Shown here: piece after piece, positions 33,957 to 45,127 of the stretch | Numbering within the stretch: the stretch's first letter is position 1 | Layout: each line of letters opens with the position of its first letter | Origin: Annulohypoxylon bovei var. microspora | Lineage: Eukaryota > Ascomycota > Sordariomycetes > Xylariales > Hypoxylaceae | Assembly (NCBI GenBank): GCA_022836615.1 | Contig: MU405260.1 | Coordinates: 124,001-188,000 of the forward strand | Length of the DNA: 64,000 nucleotides | Reading direction: 5' to 3' | Program-made: the position numbers and the translations under genes | The notes under the pieces: generated by a model | The model's database searches: none | What the model was told of the DNA's origin: nothing | The model's input: the letters and a program-made list of their open reading frames with translations, nothing else

Positions 33957-36003
33957 TTAGTATTCAAAGCGCCACCTCGGATCAGAGTCTCCTCGCCAGT
34001 CACCGACTTCTCCAACGTGCTTTATCTCTTCCGCTATCGCCTCCCGCCTCCTATTTTCTCTTTTCAATTTAATCCCCAAGATCGTCACGACCACCGCGTT
34101 GGCAACGAGATACGCAAGGGCCAGCGAGTGGCCTACGATGAATCTCGGGCCATCGGTAGCACGGTACAGCTGAGTCCCCAATACGGCGCCGAGGTTCCCG
34201 ATGCTGATTTGCATGGCGTTGGCGATGGCTCGCTTGGTCTGGCCGGACACGTTGATAGCGGGCCACGACAAAACCAAGGCCGTGGCCGGAAAGATCCCCC
34301 CTGCCGCGAAGAACACGCCGACGTAGCTGACCCCTGGTCTGCCGATTGGATCGCTATTGCTGAGCAGGATGGCGTAACCGATGGCAGCGAAGATGGCAGA
34401 TCCGCCGATGAATATCGCTCTTTGACCGACTCGCTCAGAAAGAATAGCTACCGTGGCCGTCGTCAAGAACGCGAAGGCGTACGGGGGTACCGTGAGCAAT
34501 TGTGCTGTCGCCGCTGTGTAACCTAGATTGGATATGATGGTAGGCTACCGAGAAGAATTAGCTGTTGCGTGCGTATTGATGTATTGATGTTACCGAGATA
34601 TGACATACTAAAAATAGAGATAGTGTGTAGAGAGGTAAGCTCATGGTATGAAAGCCTAGGCCGTAAAGCCAACAATTTGAATCTTTCAGCGCTTCTACTA
34701 CGGCTCCCCACGTAAACTTTTCGTCGTGAGTCGCATCACTATCGGCTGCCAAGCGCTCGTGGATGAATTTGCGTTCATCTTCAGTTAGGAACTTCGAAGT
34801 GTCAGGGTAGTTGTAAATGAAGCCGTACGCCGAAGCGGCTACAATAACTGTAAGAATGCCTTCCTAATTCATGGATTAGAAGCCCTGCCGATAAATACCT
34901 AATAGTTACCTACCTAGGTAGGTACCTAGGTATATGGAATGGTACGACGAACCAAGATGAAGATCCAGCGCCATCCATTCTGCCACACAATACCTCCCAT
35001 TCTCCCAATTCCCTACTCTTAAATTAGTGATCAAGGTTGTAGAAGCCAGACCCAGGCTACCTAGGTATACAAACATAAGCTAAAATGCCACCAAACGCGC
35101 CAGCAAGAGATGCGGCGCTGAAGAAGAGGGATATACGATATTGCCGTTCCCGTCGCTTATACCACATCGAGAAGTAAAACACCACTCCCGGAAAGAGTCC
35201 GCTTTCAGCCTGTTTTATGTTAATATTGTATGTAGGTAGATATTCGAGTTATGGCTTCGTGAACTGCTAATCCCTAGAGTATACCATATAGCTCTATCGA
35301 CACATAGTAATAAAAGATTTCATCACATACTAAGAACTTGTTAGTCTCTTCAAAGAGTATCAGGACACAATATCTGAACAGAACACCACGAAATATTTTA
35401 TACTGACCAACACCAAGAAAGAACCTGCTCACGAGGAAGCCTGGTAAGTTTTGGACTATGCCGGTCAAAGTGGCCACAACACCCCAAACAATAGTCAAAG
35501 TCGGCAACCAAATGCCCGGCGTCGTACGCTTGAGTGCAATATTGCAAGGGATCTGTCTTCGATCAATATGCCGTACCGATATACTGTGCGTACTGGTTGT
35601 ACCCTACCTCGAATAGCACGTATCCCACGAAGTATAGTGTCAGTCCTGTGAGATACTGGTTCCCAGCTGTATAAACAGGTCAGCTAGAGGTTAAGGAAGA
35701 GCGTTTGAGGCTTACCAACTCATGTGTACATCATTGAGAAGACCTTCAATGCGAGCATTGCCGACTATGAAGAATATTAACAAACACACTTGACCCTAAA
35801 CTTTTGGCTGAGGGAGTGAAATTATACCTACCATTGCTTCGATCAAGAAAAGATAAAAGATATAATATCCCTACTGCAGGTAAAAGTCTGAAGTCCAACT
35901 TTCTCAAAAGCGCACGCTCATTGATGCTAGGCCCTGCGGTCTCAGAGTCAGATGCGCCGGAGTTTTCTCCTCCAACGTCGTGTACAGCAGTTTTCTCAGC
36001 CAT
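33957..36003 (-). CDS. MFS transporter, anion:cation symporter family, 484 aa, eight exons
   Basis: Exons, 5' to 3': 36003-35832, 35764-35720, 35666-35608, 35552-35412, 35209-35075, 35012-34953, 34863-34609, 34544-33957. It has the same ACS layout as the gene at 23-25 kb: LLSFLDRSNVGNARIEGLL, TGNQYLTGLTLYFVGYVLFE, IPCNIALKRTTPGIWLP, AESGLFPGVVFYFSMWYKRR, NGWRWIFIL, SNLGYTAATAQLLTVPPYA, ending in a basic tail. It is probably a proton-coupled importer of a small organic anion at the plasma membrane. To keep frame, exons 2 and 4 must both end at unusual GTTGGT donors, although better-looking donors (GTAAGC, GTCAGT) lie four bases downstream and would shift frame. The exon 4/5 joint reads FLG-AESG, one residue shorter than the usual FLGVxEx. 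The gene may therefore be mis-spliced or starting to decay. Introns carry CCTAGG arrays. Confidence 0.82.
34907..34935. repeat. ACCT/AGGT palindromic array inside an MFS intron
   Basis: TTACCTACCTAGGTAGGTAC followed by CTAGGTA. It lies within the intron 34864-34952, and a smaller CTACCTAGGTA lies in the preceding intron near 35058-35068. Confidence 0.8.
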
Positions 36004-37206
36004 TATATCAAGAGGTGACTTCAATTGAAGAACGTAAGAAAGACAATTGAACTATATCCTCGATATAATCTGGAAAAAAACTAATAAAACTTTTTAAGGT
36101 CCGGTCATTGGAGTAGAGGTAGATAGCTGCAATAGCTCGCAGATTCAACTGCAAGACATATCAAGGAGATCCGTGGCCCTAGTCTATGGCATCATAATAA
36201 CAATTACTGACTTAAGATAACCTTCAAAAAGATTAAACCGAAGTTGCAACGTCTGTTAGTTTCCTGATTGGCGAGTTCGTCGAGTCTGGCGGATCACGAC
36301 ATATTGACCCTGTCTGGCGTGACAAGCTTCCCGTTCGTCTGTATGTTATATCGTCGATCGCATGTTTTATTAGGGCTCCGGGATGTTATCTAGTCCCGAC
36401 TTCTCGATATCGCCCATGACGAGCAATGAGTTTTGCGTAGCAGAAAGACTTATACTAGTTACTGCTACTTGGTCAACTATTTACGGATGCAGATGTTTGC
36501 TATAGGTACCTACCTAGCAACTCTTGCTAGACACCCCATCACGCCTTATGGAACGTTGAAGTAAATGAACGACCGGGTGTGTATCATGTCCATACTCACT
36601 GATAGCTTATTTCACCGTAAAACATCGTTCTTGAAACTTTGGTTTATAGGTTTAATAATGGTAATGATTCTTTCACGTTTTCAATATGTCTTGAGACCAC
36701 GAAAGATCTCGCAGGAAGATGCGAAGTGTAAAGCTATGATAAAGGAATATAGTGGTAAATAGGACTGTTGAGGTAACCTTTTTGCTAACTACTGATAGAA
36801 ACGATAGAAGCTTTCGATCAGCTAAGAGAACTATTATCGCGCTTGCGGCTCACAGGGCTTATACGAGGCGGGCGAGGACGCACCTGGGTATGACAAGATC
36901 TGAATAGATGCTGAATTCCTATTTGATAGACTATCTCAAATAAATGTATGCGATGTGGGGAACAATATAGATTCGGCTTCCCGAAATTCGGGGTCCCTGA
37001 CAAGGTTTTTTCCCCTACCCCTCTGCCCCTCTAACGGCGCAGCGCCCTGCACGTTGGTTGCTTCTATACTACACGAAGGGCGTGGTTTAATATCAGTAAC
37101 ATGTATTTATAGACCCAGGCATTGTACCTAACCTAGCATAACAATTCGTCGTGTCAACCTAACTGGACTGTATCAAGGATTACCACCCCAGGATTTAAAT
37201 TCTACA
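36004..37206. other. Intergenic region between divergent genes
   Basis: 1.2 kb holding the promoters of the second MFS gene and the GNAT gene. No supported coding frame; a 65-codon frame at 36565-36762 has no recognisable content. Confidence 0.5.
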
Positions 37207-37835
37207 ATGGCATCGACTCCCTGCAAAGTTCGGCACGCTCGTCGAGAAGGTACCTTACCTATGCTTGATGATAGCGATCTCTAATATCCCGTTGAGGAAC
37301 AAAGCTGACCAGACTACCTTGCGTAGATGTACCAACTATCCTCGAATTAATTCGGGAGCTGGCCGACTATGAGCACGAACTCGATGCTGTCGAGGCAACC
37401 GAGACTACACTTCTCTCTACCATAGCTTTCGCCCCTGACAACGTCGAATCGACCTCTACCGCCCCAAACACAGAGTCCACGTCTCCGTCCAGACCAGCAC
37501 GCTGTCTCCTCCTATTCAACGAGGAAGGCAGCCCGGCTGGTATGGCGTTGTATTTCTATAATTATAGCACGTGGCGAGCGAAGGCAGGTATCTATCTTGA
37601 AGACTTGTATGTTCGGTCGACGGAGAGGAAGAAGGGATACGGGAAGAAGCTGCTTGTCGAGCTGGCGAAGGAGGTGGTCGCGACGAACGGCGGCAGGCTC
37701 GAGTGGAGCGTGTTGAAGTGGAACGAGCCGAGCATCAAGTTCTACGAGTCGATCGGGGCTAAGATGATGAACGAATGGGTTGGTATGCGAGTCGATCGCG
37801 AAGGCCTGACAAAGCTGGCTGGTCTGTTAGACTGA
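37207..37835 (+). CDS. GNAT-family N-acetyltransferase (diamine/SSAT-like), 183 aa, two exons
   Basis: Exons 37207-37249 and 37327-37835 (77-base intron). The first exon encodes only 14 residues; it was included because MASTPCKVRHARRE joined to DVPTILELIRELADYE reproduces the usual GNAT N-terminus. The acetyl-CoA loop is RKKGYGKKLL (R-x-x-G-x-G), preceded by IYLEDLYVRSTER and followed by LEWSVLKWNEPSIKFYESIGA, which matches spermidine/spermine or thialysine acetyltransferase-like members. A polar Ser/Thr insert at about 60-80 is extra. It transfers acetyl from acetyl-CoA to a small amine (family knowledge); the exact amine is unknown. Convergent with the LYR gene, with 74 bases between stops. 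Confidence 0.87.
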
Positions 37836-37909
37836 GCAAGCCTTCTCGGGAAGACATCTATCATATAAGTCTTTGGTCTTATTAAATTTCGGAGCGAGAG
37901 TGTCTGTGA

Positions 37910-38998
37910 TCAAGTAGTAGCTTCTCTTGCTGGCCGGGGCCGTATAGGTATGCCATATTCATCGACACCTCGAAAAAACTGCAGATCCTTGCCTCTAGGG
38001 CGAGATATCTTTGATTTGGGATTGCCCCAAGTGACGTTCCAACGCCCGGAGCGAGGATTCTTTTCGACTATCGGAGAAGCTTCCCAGACTGGAAGATATA
38101 AGCCACGGCGTAGTTTTCTTGGATTTGGTACTCGGACGCCAATCTTGTTACCGTGCCCTCGAGGATCTTCGTCTTCACCACCGCTAAGGCTCTTCATCCT
38201 CCGAGAATTAGGCCTCTCCGTCACCCGTATCGGTTTGTTTACGAGATCCGCCCACGACGGTATTCTGCTCTCTGATATCGGAGGGTCCGACTGTGCAACC
38301 GACCTCGCAACCGGCCTCCTCGTGGGCAACTTGTAATGTCGAGGATCAGCTTCGCCTCGCGCCAAGGAACCCAACTGATCCCATTCTCCCCGAGGTATTG
38401 GTGGTAACAGCTGACGAAGAACCTGGGCCCAATGCTTCTTCAACTTGTTCTGGACTAGCTTCTTAGACAGTGGGCGACCGAAACTGTTCTCGGCCGGGAT
38501 AGCTCCCTTCGGATCGATCGTTCGGCGCATATGGTACGGGAAATTCTTCTCACTCTGTTCGGCTTGTGATATAGCAATGGATTTGATTTTTCCAATATCC
38601 CAATTGTCTAGCCAGTTGCTTTGTTGCTTCTGTTGTTGATTGATAATGTCAAGTATAGCTTTCTCGTCTAGCTCAGCAGAGGTGGTGGGAGGTTCGCTGG
38701 ACAGTTCAGATTTGCCTAGTAGACGACGTCGTTTCCCAACCCTTCCGGTTGCCATGTAGCATAGACGCAGCAGCCGTTTCATATGACCGTCGTTAGCGGA
38801 TCGAAAATTTCGTAGATGGTGGTGAGCATCTTTCATGTAGCGCTTGGTATCTCTCCACTTATATTGACAGTCGCGATAGCGAGCTTTGATGCGCCAAATT
38901 ACCCATGGTCTACAGAGAGGAGGAAGATATGTGGCTTCCCGCAGAAGGTGTCTGTATAGATGTAGTGGGGTGTTCGGGTGGGGGATTTGTAAGGGCAT
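37910..38998 (-). CDS. LYR-motif (complex 1 LYR-like) protein with long C-terminal extension, 362 aa
   Basis: Single exon. The start at 38998 is chosen because MPLQIPHPNTPLHLYRHLLRE places the LYR motif near the N-terminus as in the family; an open extension of 39 codons upstream is Ile/Tyr/His-rich and unlikely. LYR proteins bind the mitochondrial acyl carrier protein and act in assembly of respiratory complexes, Fe-S clusters or mitoribosomes. The LYR domain spans about residues 10-75 (with RPWVIWRIKARYRDCQ and RYMKDAHHHLRNFR). The rest is basic and low in hydrophobics, ending in a conserved-looking block with VWEASPIVEKNPRSGRW and VTWG. Length far exceeds simple LYRM proteins (about 100 aa). 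The specific complex is unknown; a mitochondrial location is inferred. Confidence 0.8.
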   Translation of the reverse strand: MPLQIPHPNTPLHLYRHLLREATYLPPLCRPWVIWRIKARYRDCQYKWRDTKRYMKDAHHHLRNFRSANDGHMKRLLRLCYMATGRVGKRRRLLGKSELSSEPPTTSAELDEKAILDIINQQQKQQSNWLDNWDIGKIKSIAISQAEQSEKNFPYHMRRTIDPKGAIPAENSFGRPLSKKLVQNKLKKHWAQVLRQLLPPIPRGEWDQLGSLARGEADPRHYKLPTRRPVARSVAQSDPPISESRIPSWADLVNKPIRVTERPNSRRMKSLSGGEDEDPRGHGNKIGVRVPNPRKLRRGLYLPVWEASPIVEKNPRSGRWNVTWGNPKSKISRPRGKDLQFFRGVDEYGIPIRPRPAREATT

Positions 38999-40260
38999 TG
39001 TAGTATGTAGAAGATGGAAGTTGTATCTATGAAGGTATGAATTTATGATGTAGGAATGAAATTGTTTTATCGTTTTTATCAGAGGATAGATTTGATAATC
39101 GGATATGAAGATCAATGGTACAGTACCAAGTACCTACGTATGTACCCGCATGTGCATTTTAGTCACAGTTTGGCAGTCTCGGTGAGTCGGTGTTCACTGC
39201 CTGCTACATATGTAGGTACATACAGTATTAATTACCTGGGTGACGATCACATCAATACGTAAATGCCCCACTTACCCACTAATACTTACCTAGCTACTTT
39301 CCTCATTTAGGTAATCCCCCCTCACTTTAATTACAAGATGAACCGAAGAAAAGCGGTCTGTGCGTCGCGTTTCTTGCTAGTTGTAACTTGGGTACATGTA
39401 TTTTCCTTTTTCTTCCCTCTGGCACGAGTCACGACTTTCACGATTACACGATTACACGAAACTGACACGTCCCTTATGGCTCGCCATCCGCGCATCGAGA
39501 CTCAACGGCACTATTCCTAATTCCTACCTTTTAATTGAATTCTAGATTTGAGAAGTGAGACCTGCTATCTCATACCTCCGAGCTTGGAACGGGAATTAAT
39601 AAGATCGTCGCGAAATTGATCTATATGAGAATTTACTTAGGTGCTTTAGGTCTTAAGATATATGCGAAAAAGCGCGTCTTTGGTTCTTTGATCTTTGATC
39701 GTTGATATCCGAGATCCCTAAGATTCCCGTGTTTAAACTGTCGCTAATACCATCACCCATCTATCAATCATCTTCGCATCTTCACATATTCGCATTTTTA
39801 TATCGGTACTTATTTAGGTATATTCTCATTATTTTCTATATCGTACCTATTCTTTATTCTCTACTCGCTACCTATTTTTATATATCCTTAATATCACTAT
39901 CATCGATTTTATTTACTTTTATTTCATTATTTTTGATCTTGTGTGCGCATTGCCTGCATCGATATTTGACGGCGCCAAAATCATCGTCAACCCGATTTGA
40001 TTCCCTTATTCCATTGTCACTTCTCGAGGCACGATACTTTCAAAACCTTGACTTACACCTGCCGACGAATTACAACTAATAAACAAAGCAGTCGGTGCAC
40101 GAATGTGGCCTTTATATCTTTTATACTACTGGCGCATTGCTCTCTCAACAATTTAAAGAAGGAGAAAAAAATCAAGGCGGATTTTTTTCCTATCCTAATC
40201 TTATTATTATCGAAGCCCCGGAATTCTGCACATCTCCTCGAATCCACCCCTGGTCTGCTG
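38999..40260. other. Intergenic and long leader of the MBP1-like gene
   Basis: Lies between the divergent LYR and MBP1-like genes. The right half (about 39700-40260) is pyrimidine- and AT-rich with several upstream ATGs, one opening a 125-codon frame, and may be a long 5' leader. TACATATGTAGGTACATACAG and CCTAGCTAC motifs occur near 39208-39300. Confidence 0.45.
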
Positions 40261-43016
40261 ATGGCCTCGGCCACAACCGCCATTTCGCATCATCATCACA
40301 TCCAAATTCCACATACTGCTGCTACTGCTGCTACTACTATCATCTCCGATCAATCCAATTCTTCCCTTCAGGTACCGCCGAACCCACAACACCAATCGAA
40401 CCCTTCCGTCTTGCTGTCGTCGTCTCAATTCCCACCTCCATCCCTTGATAGCAATAACGGCGGCATAGGCGCTGCCCCCGACAGCGTCAAAATGTCGCAA
40501 TCACAGCCTTCGTCGCAACAGTCTTTTACTACCATGAGCCAACCTAGTCAGCCCTACAGACAATTCTCCGACTCGAATATGAGATTAGGTAATGGTCACG
40601 CACATGATCATGATGCACCCCAGATATACTCGGTTAGACACCTTGATTCCTCCCTCTCGTCTAGTTGAGCTAAGCGCATTAATACCTTACTTGTAGGCTG
40701 TCTATTCAGGTACTGATGTATACGAGATGGAGGTGAACGGGGTCGCTGTTATGCGCCGACGCGAAGATAGCTGGTTGAACGCTACCCAGATTCTCAAGGT
40801 AGCTAACATCGATAAGGGAAAGAGAACAAAGATCCTCGAAAAGGAGATACAGACAGGCGAGCATGAGAAGGTGCAAGGTGGATATGGCAAATATCAAGGC
40901 ACCTGGATCAAGTTCGACCGAGGTGTCGAGGTATGCCGCCAATATGGGGTTGAGCAGCTGCTTCACCCTCTCCTGACATACGACATGGGCCAAGACGGAG
41001 GCATTGCCGGTAGAGGTGACTTTAACACCCCTACCAAGGAGCAAGCTATGGCTGCCCAGAGAAAAAGGATGTATAGCGCGAGCAGCGAAGGGCGTGCTAA
41101 TGGGTTATCTGGGACCTTTTTCAAGAATATCTCGAGCACGGCATCTCACGCTGTCGCCGCCATCAGCAAGGCCCGTTTCGATTCCCCTGGCCCAAGAGGC
41201 CGCAATGGACCGACAAGGCCACCGAGTTTTAGCCGTCAGTCCTCGATGCAAAACGTCGACGAATATCCCGGAAACTCGCAACAAAGCTTCACCTCCGAGC
41301 ATGGCCAAAATGTCGACTCGGCATATTCCACTCAGAATACTCAGATCTTCAACGGTGATGAGCCGCCTCGAAAGCGACAAAGAGTTGTCACACCCGCGGA
41401 TAGTTTCGGATACAACTCTCAGTCTATGGAGATGTACGCCAACGCCTACCCCGGCTCGCCGACTGAGCTCAACGATTCCTTCGCCTACCCCCAAGCCGGC
41501 GTCGACGTCCACGAGAACGACGCTGTGCCTCTCCCCCCTCTAGCTTTTGAGATGTCTCCCGAGGCTGACCAGAAACGTAACTTATTAATGGGACTCTTCT
41601 TAGATCCCAACGCCAACGTTTCCGACTATTCTCAGAACGAAGCTCTACAGACGTTATCCCCCTTGGACTTAGATTCTCCGATAGATGCCTCAAGCCATAC
41701 CGCCCTTCATTGGGCTGCTACGCTAGCCCGGATGCCTCTTCTACGAGCGCTGATAACAGCCGGAGCAAACCCTTACCGGGTCAACGCATCTGGAGAAACG
41801 GCGTTGATGAGAGCTTCGGCGGTGACGAATAACTCTGACCAAGTCTCGTTCCCTGAACTGCTTGATATCCTAGGCAACACTATCGACGTTAGAGATAACA
41901 AGGGCCGGACTGTTCTGCATCATATCGCCCTCACGAGTGCTGTAAAGGGTAGGAGCCATTCCAGCAGATACTATCTCGAGAGCCTTCTCGAGTGGGTTGT
42001 GAGACAGGGGAGCGCGCCGAGCAGCCAAAATACGGCAGCCAACGGTATCTCAAGCCAGCCGAAGATGGGTATCGGACGATTCATGAGCGAAATTGTCAAC
42101 GCGCAGGACAAGTCGGGAGACACCGCTCTGAATATTGCGGCCCGAATTGGCAACAGGAGTATCATCTCGCAATTACTCGAGGTGGGCGCTGACCCTGGGA
42201 TCGCCAACAAGGCAGGCCTGAGGCCCGTCGACTTCGGCGTGGGCGAGGATGTTAACGAGGATGGGACAAACGGAGACATGATGGTAACCGAAAAAACGAA
42301 CGTCATTAGCAACTCCCAGAAGACCCGGGAGAGCGGTGTTGATATTATCACTTGTGAGTTTACTGATAACTGGCCTTCTGCTATCTGCTATTGTGTCAAT
42401 TCTAACCGTCTTAGCTATCACTCATCTCCTTGCCGAGACCTCGACTAGTTTTCACTCTGAGCTGAGGAAGAAGCAACAAGATATTGATTCTCTTCATGCC
42501 TCATTACGAACGACGTCTACGCAGTTAGGCGACGCACGACGCCAACTGGAAACGTTAACAACAGCCTTCAAATCACAATCTCTTACGCGCCAAAAGATCA
42601 ACAATCTCAGCCGAGGTCGCGAGGAAGAGCAGAAGCGCATGTTGCGACTCGAGCAAAACTACGGGCGTCTAGACACGAGCAGAGCGTGGGAGTCGGAGCT
42701 CGGCGCCGCATTGAATCCTACAGAAGGAGATGGGCCAAACGCAGCTATATTGCCCAGCTCTACAGTCCTCCGCGCTCGCATCCAAGCACTTCGCGGCAGA
42801 ACCGAGTCCATGAAGAAGAACGTAGGTTCTCTCAAGGGCCGCAGTAAGGACGTCGAGGTTAAATATCGACGAGTAGTTGCGTTATGTACCAACGTACCGG
42901 AAAGTGAGGTTGATGCCGTCGTGGACGGCTTGTTACGCGCCGTGGAGAGCGAGAAGGGCGAGCTGGATTCCGGTCGAATACGAAGGTTCCTCGGTGGCGT
43001 TGACGGTGTGCAGTAA
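40261..43016 (+). CDS. MBP1: APSES/KilA-N DNA-binding factor with ankyrin repeats (MBF/SBF type), 876 aa, three exons
   Basis: Exons 40261-40632, 40697-42353 and 42415-43016, all in frame. Domain order: Gln/Ser/Pro-rich N-terminus (1-124); APSES DNA-binding domain about 127-228 (VYSGTDVYEMEVNGVAVMRR, LNATQILKVANIDKGKRTKI, HEKVQGGYGKYQGTWI); a linker with the basic nuclear signal PPRKRQR; ankyrin repeats about 455-490 (HTALHWAATLARMPLLRALI) and about 598-640 (DTALNIAARIGNRSIISQLL); and a C-terminal coiled coil about 680-800. This is the layout of Mbp1/Swi4/Res subunits that bind MCB/SCB boxes and drive G1/S genes with a Swi6-type partner. The APSES domain resembles Mbp1 more than Swi6, which lacks DNA binding. 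The start at 40261 was chosen as the last in-frame Met before the Gln-rich region; an earlier in-frame Met at 39997 would add 88 unlikely residues. Confidence 0.92.
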
Positions 43017-43663
43017 TGAGTTCGTGTATGGGACAACACTTTTTGGGGCGCACTAGGGATCATCAGTCAAGTCTTTACGGCTTGGGGCGGCATCGGTGGG
43101 ATTTGCATCTGTATATGTTCGATATCGAGACCCATTGCGTGGCTTGGGGAGGGTTGTCATGATTTTACGTCCAGCATTATCCGCGATCGTTGTATATAAT
43201 CTGCTCCCTGCAGGTCGCGGGAAACGAGAGGGGCGTAAGCTTCATAGGTGCATATGATGTTGAGTCTGTCCATGTTGCTGAGCCTCTTCTACTCGGTGAG
43301 AGTCACTCAAACTCAAGTTGGTCGACCTCCAAGATGCTTCATGTCGCTCTGTACCTGGCGGGACACTTTGCTAGGCACTGTTTTTTTGGGAGTTTTTTTT
43401 TTGGAAGGAAACGAACGGGGTTAAGGATACCCGAGTGTTAGCAACGAATGAATTCACTTGTAATTGTCTTGAAATTGATTGATTTCTAATTATGCGTCCA
43501 AAGGGTATCGTTATCCATCCATCCATCCATCCATCCGTAATCCGGCCAGCCATACCGTCGCTTGATTTACCCCTTCCTAATCCGACGCCGACACCAACTT
43601 CTGTACCGGTAATTTTTAAAGTTCATAAGCTACCATATTTTATGAAGTTTATCCTGTCTGCTA
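43017..43663. other. Intergenic spacer between convergent genes
   Basis: 3' flanks of the MBP1-like and Fta1-like genes with T-runs and a CCAT run at 43513-43536. No gene is seen. Confidence 0.5.
43513..43536. repeat. CCAT tetranucleotide microsatellite
   Basis: About six tandem ATCC units in a 3' flanking region. Confidence 0.85.
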
Positions 43664-45127
43664 TCATTGTGCTGCCAAACCCCTTATCACATTAGTGCTC
43701 CATCCCGACCTACCCCGAGCCCTCTGCACCAATCCCCGCATCAACTTCCACACAGCACTCCCGTCGTCGTCGTCGTCACGACGCCCGCGAGCGCCGCCAC
43801 CAGGGGCGAATATTTTCAGCCTCCCCTCCGACAACGCGAAGCCGTCGCAGGCGACCCGCTGGATGCGAACGCCCGGGTGAAACATGTCGAGCCCGAGATG
43901 GTGCCACATGTACTCGGCAAGGGCTTCGGTGAAGGGCTGCTCGATTATCTCGGGTTGGGCTTCCTTGTTATTGTCGTGGTTACGAGTTCGCCATGCCCAC
44001 CCCTCTTCATCCCTGCCTCCCGCGAGCTTCCGACGCCCTCTGCTCTGCTGCTCGTCTGAGAGAGTGGTGGTTGCGTCTGCTTTCCTCTTTTTCGAGTTTG
44101 CGCCATGGGACTCGTTATCGAGTCTCTCGCCTGCGCGCAAAAATCGATGTACGTCTACGGCGGGGATGGTGACGTCGATGATTTTTAATCCAAGCTGCGG
44201 CGGCCCAGGCTTCTGGCCTTGATCTTCGCCTATGCCTCCTCCCTCGCCACCACCTCCCTCCTCTTTGGGTTTCGTCTCGGGAGGCTCGATATGGAAGCCC
44301 AGCGTGATGAGAACGTCTTTGCCCAACGCCTTCCTCCCGTTATTAGAGCCATTGTCGGAGAGCCAGGCTTCCCAGCTGCTCACGAGCGACCGAGTGCCTA
44401 GCGCAAGGGGGCTGATGCGGCAGTCGAAAGTGCTTGATAGGAAGTCGACGAGCGCGGACTTCAAGGGCGCGGGCATCCGGAACAGAAGTAGCGGAAGATG
44501 TAAAAAAGCAGCCTGGTCTAACTCGCCGGTCCGCGAGCTAGTAGTATCGTCATTCATCTGCCATGTCCAGGAAGGCTGGTAACCAGAACCCGCCGAGTCC
44601 CTGCCCTTGGCTAGATTAGGTAAAAGTAAGGCGCTGAACCGCGCATTCTCGTATCTCAACTCTATACACATCACGCGCCGCGCACCCCTACTCGCCTGCG
44701 CACCACTCTCATTCCCTAGCTCCACACTTCCCTCACGCCTATCACCTCCCCTATCCCCTAAGATGCGCTCGGCATCAACCCACCGCCACTCCACGGCGTA
44801 CAGCGCGCCGGTGCGTCCCAGCGCCGCGCTGTCGTTCTCGAGCCCGACCTGCACGCCGCGCACCACGTCGCCGACGAGCACGTCCCGGAGATGCCGGGAC
44901 AGGACCTCCAGACGCGCGGGCGTCAGGGCCTGCGTCCCGACGTACAGGGGCGATACGCGGTACGTAGTGAACGTCGTGCTGAAGAAGCGCGGCGGCTCGG
45001 AGGCGTCGCGCGACGAGTCGGCGCTGGGGGAGGCGGATGGGGCTTCGGAGCCTGCGGGAGAGGGCTCGCGGGTGGGTGATGGTGATGGTGAGGCGGGAGG
45101 GGTGGGCTTTCGCTTTCGGGGCGGCAT
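43664..45127 (-). CDS. FTA1: Kinetochore Sim4-complex subunit Fta1 (CENP-L/Iml3-like), 487 aa
   Basis: Single exon. After a Pro/Ser-rich basic N-terminus (1-45) comes a block beginning FFSTTFTTYRVSPLYVG with LSRHLRDVLVGDVVRGVQVGL, which I recognise as the Fta1/CENP-L N-terminal signature of filamentous fungi. The central part (WTWQMNDDT, FLHLPLLLFRMPAPLKSALVDFLSSTFDCRISPL) and the C-terminal HLGLDMFHPGVRIQRVACDGFALSEGRLKIF fit the same family. CENP-L partners CENP-N in the constitutive centromere network on the inner kinetochore. Low-complexity Gly/Glu and Arg/Asp runs interrupt the chain. The first 350 bases of the coding region are very GC-rich. Assignment is from remembered signatures, without alignment. 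Confidence 0.7.
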   Translation of the reverse strand: MPPRKRKPTPPASPSPSPTREPSPAGSEAPSASPSADSSRDASEPPRFFSTTFTTYRVSPLYVGTQALTPARLEVLSRHLRDVLVGDVVRGVQVGLENDSAALGRTGALYAVEWRWVDAERILGDRGGDRREGSVELGNESGAQASRGARRVMCIELRYENARFSALLLPNLAKGRDSAGSGYQPSWTWQMNDDTTSSRTGELDQAAFLHLPLLLFRMPAPLKSALVDFLSSTFDCRISPLALGTRSLVSSWEAWLSDNGSNNGRKALGKDVLITLGFHIEPPETKPKEEGGGGEGGGIGEDQGQKPGPPQLGLKIIDVTIPAVDVHRFLRAGERLDNESHGANSKKRKADATTTLSDEQQSRGRRKLAGGRDEEGWAWRTRNHDNNKEAQPEIIEQPFTEALAEYMWHHLGLDMFHPGVRIQRVACDGFALSEGRLKIFAPGGGARGRRDDDDDGSAVWKLMRGLVQRARGRSGWSTNVIRGLAAQ

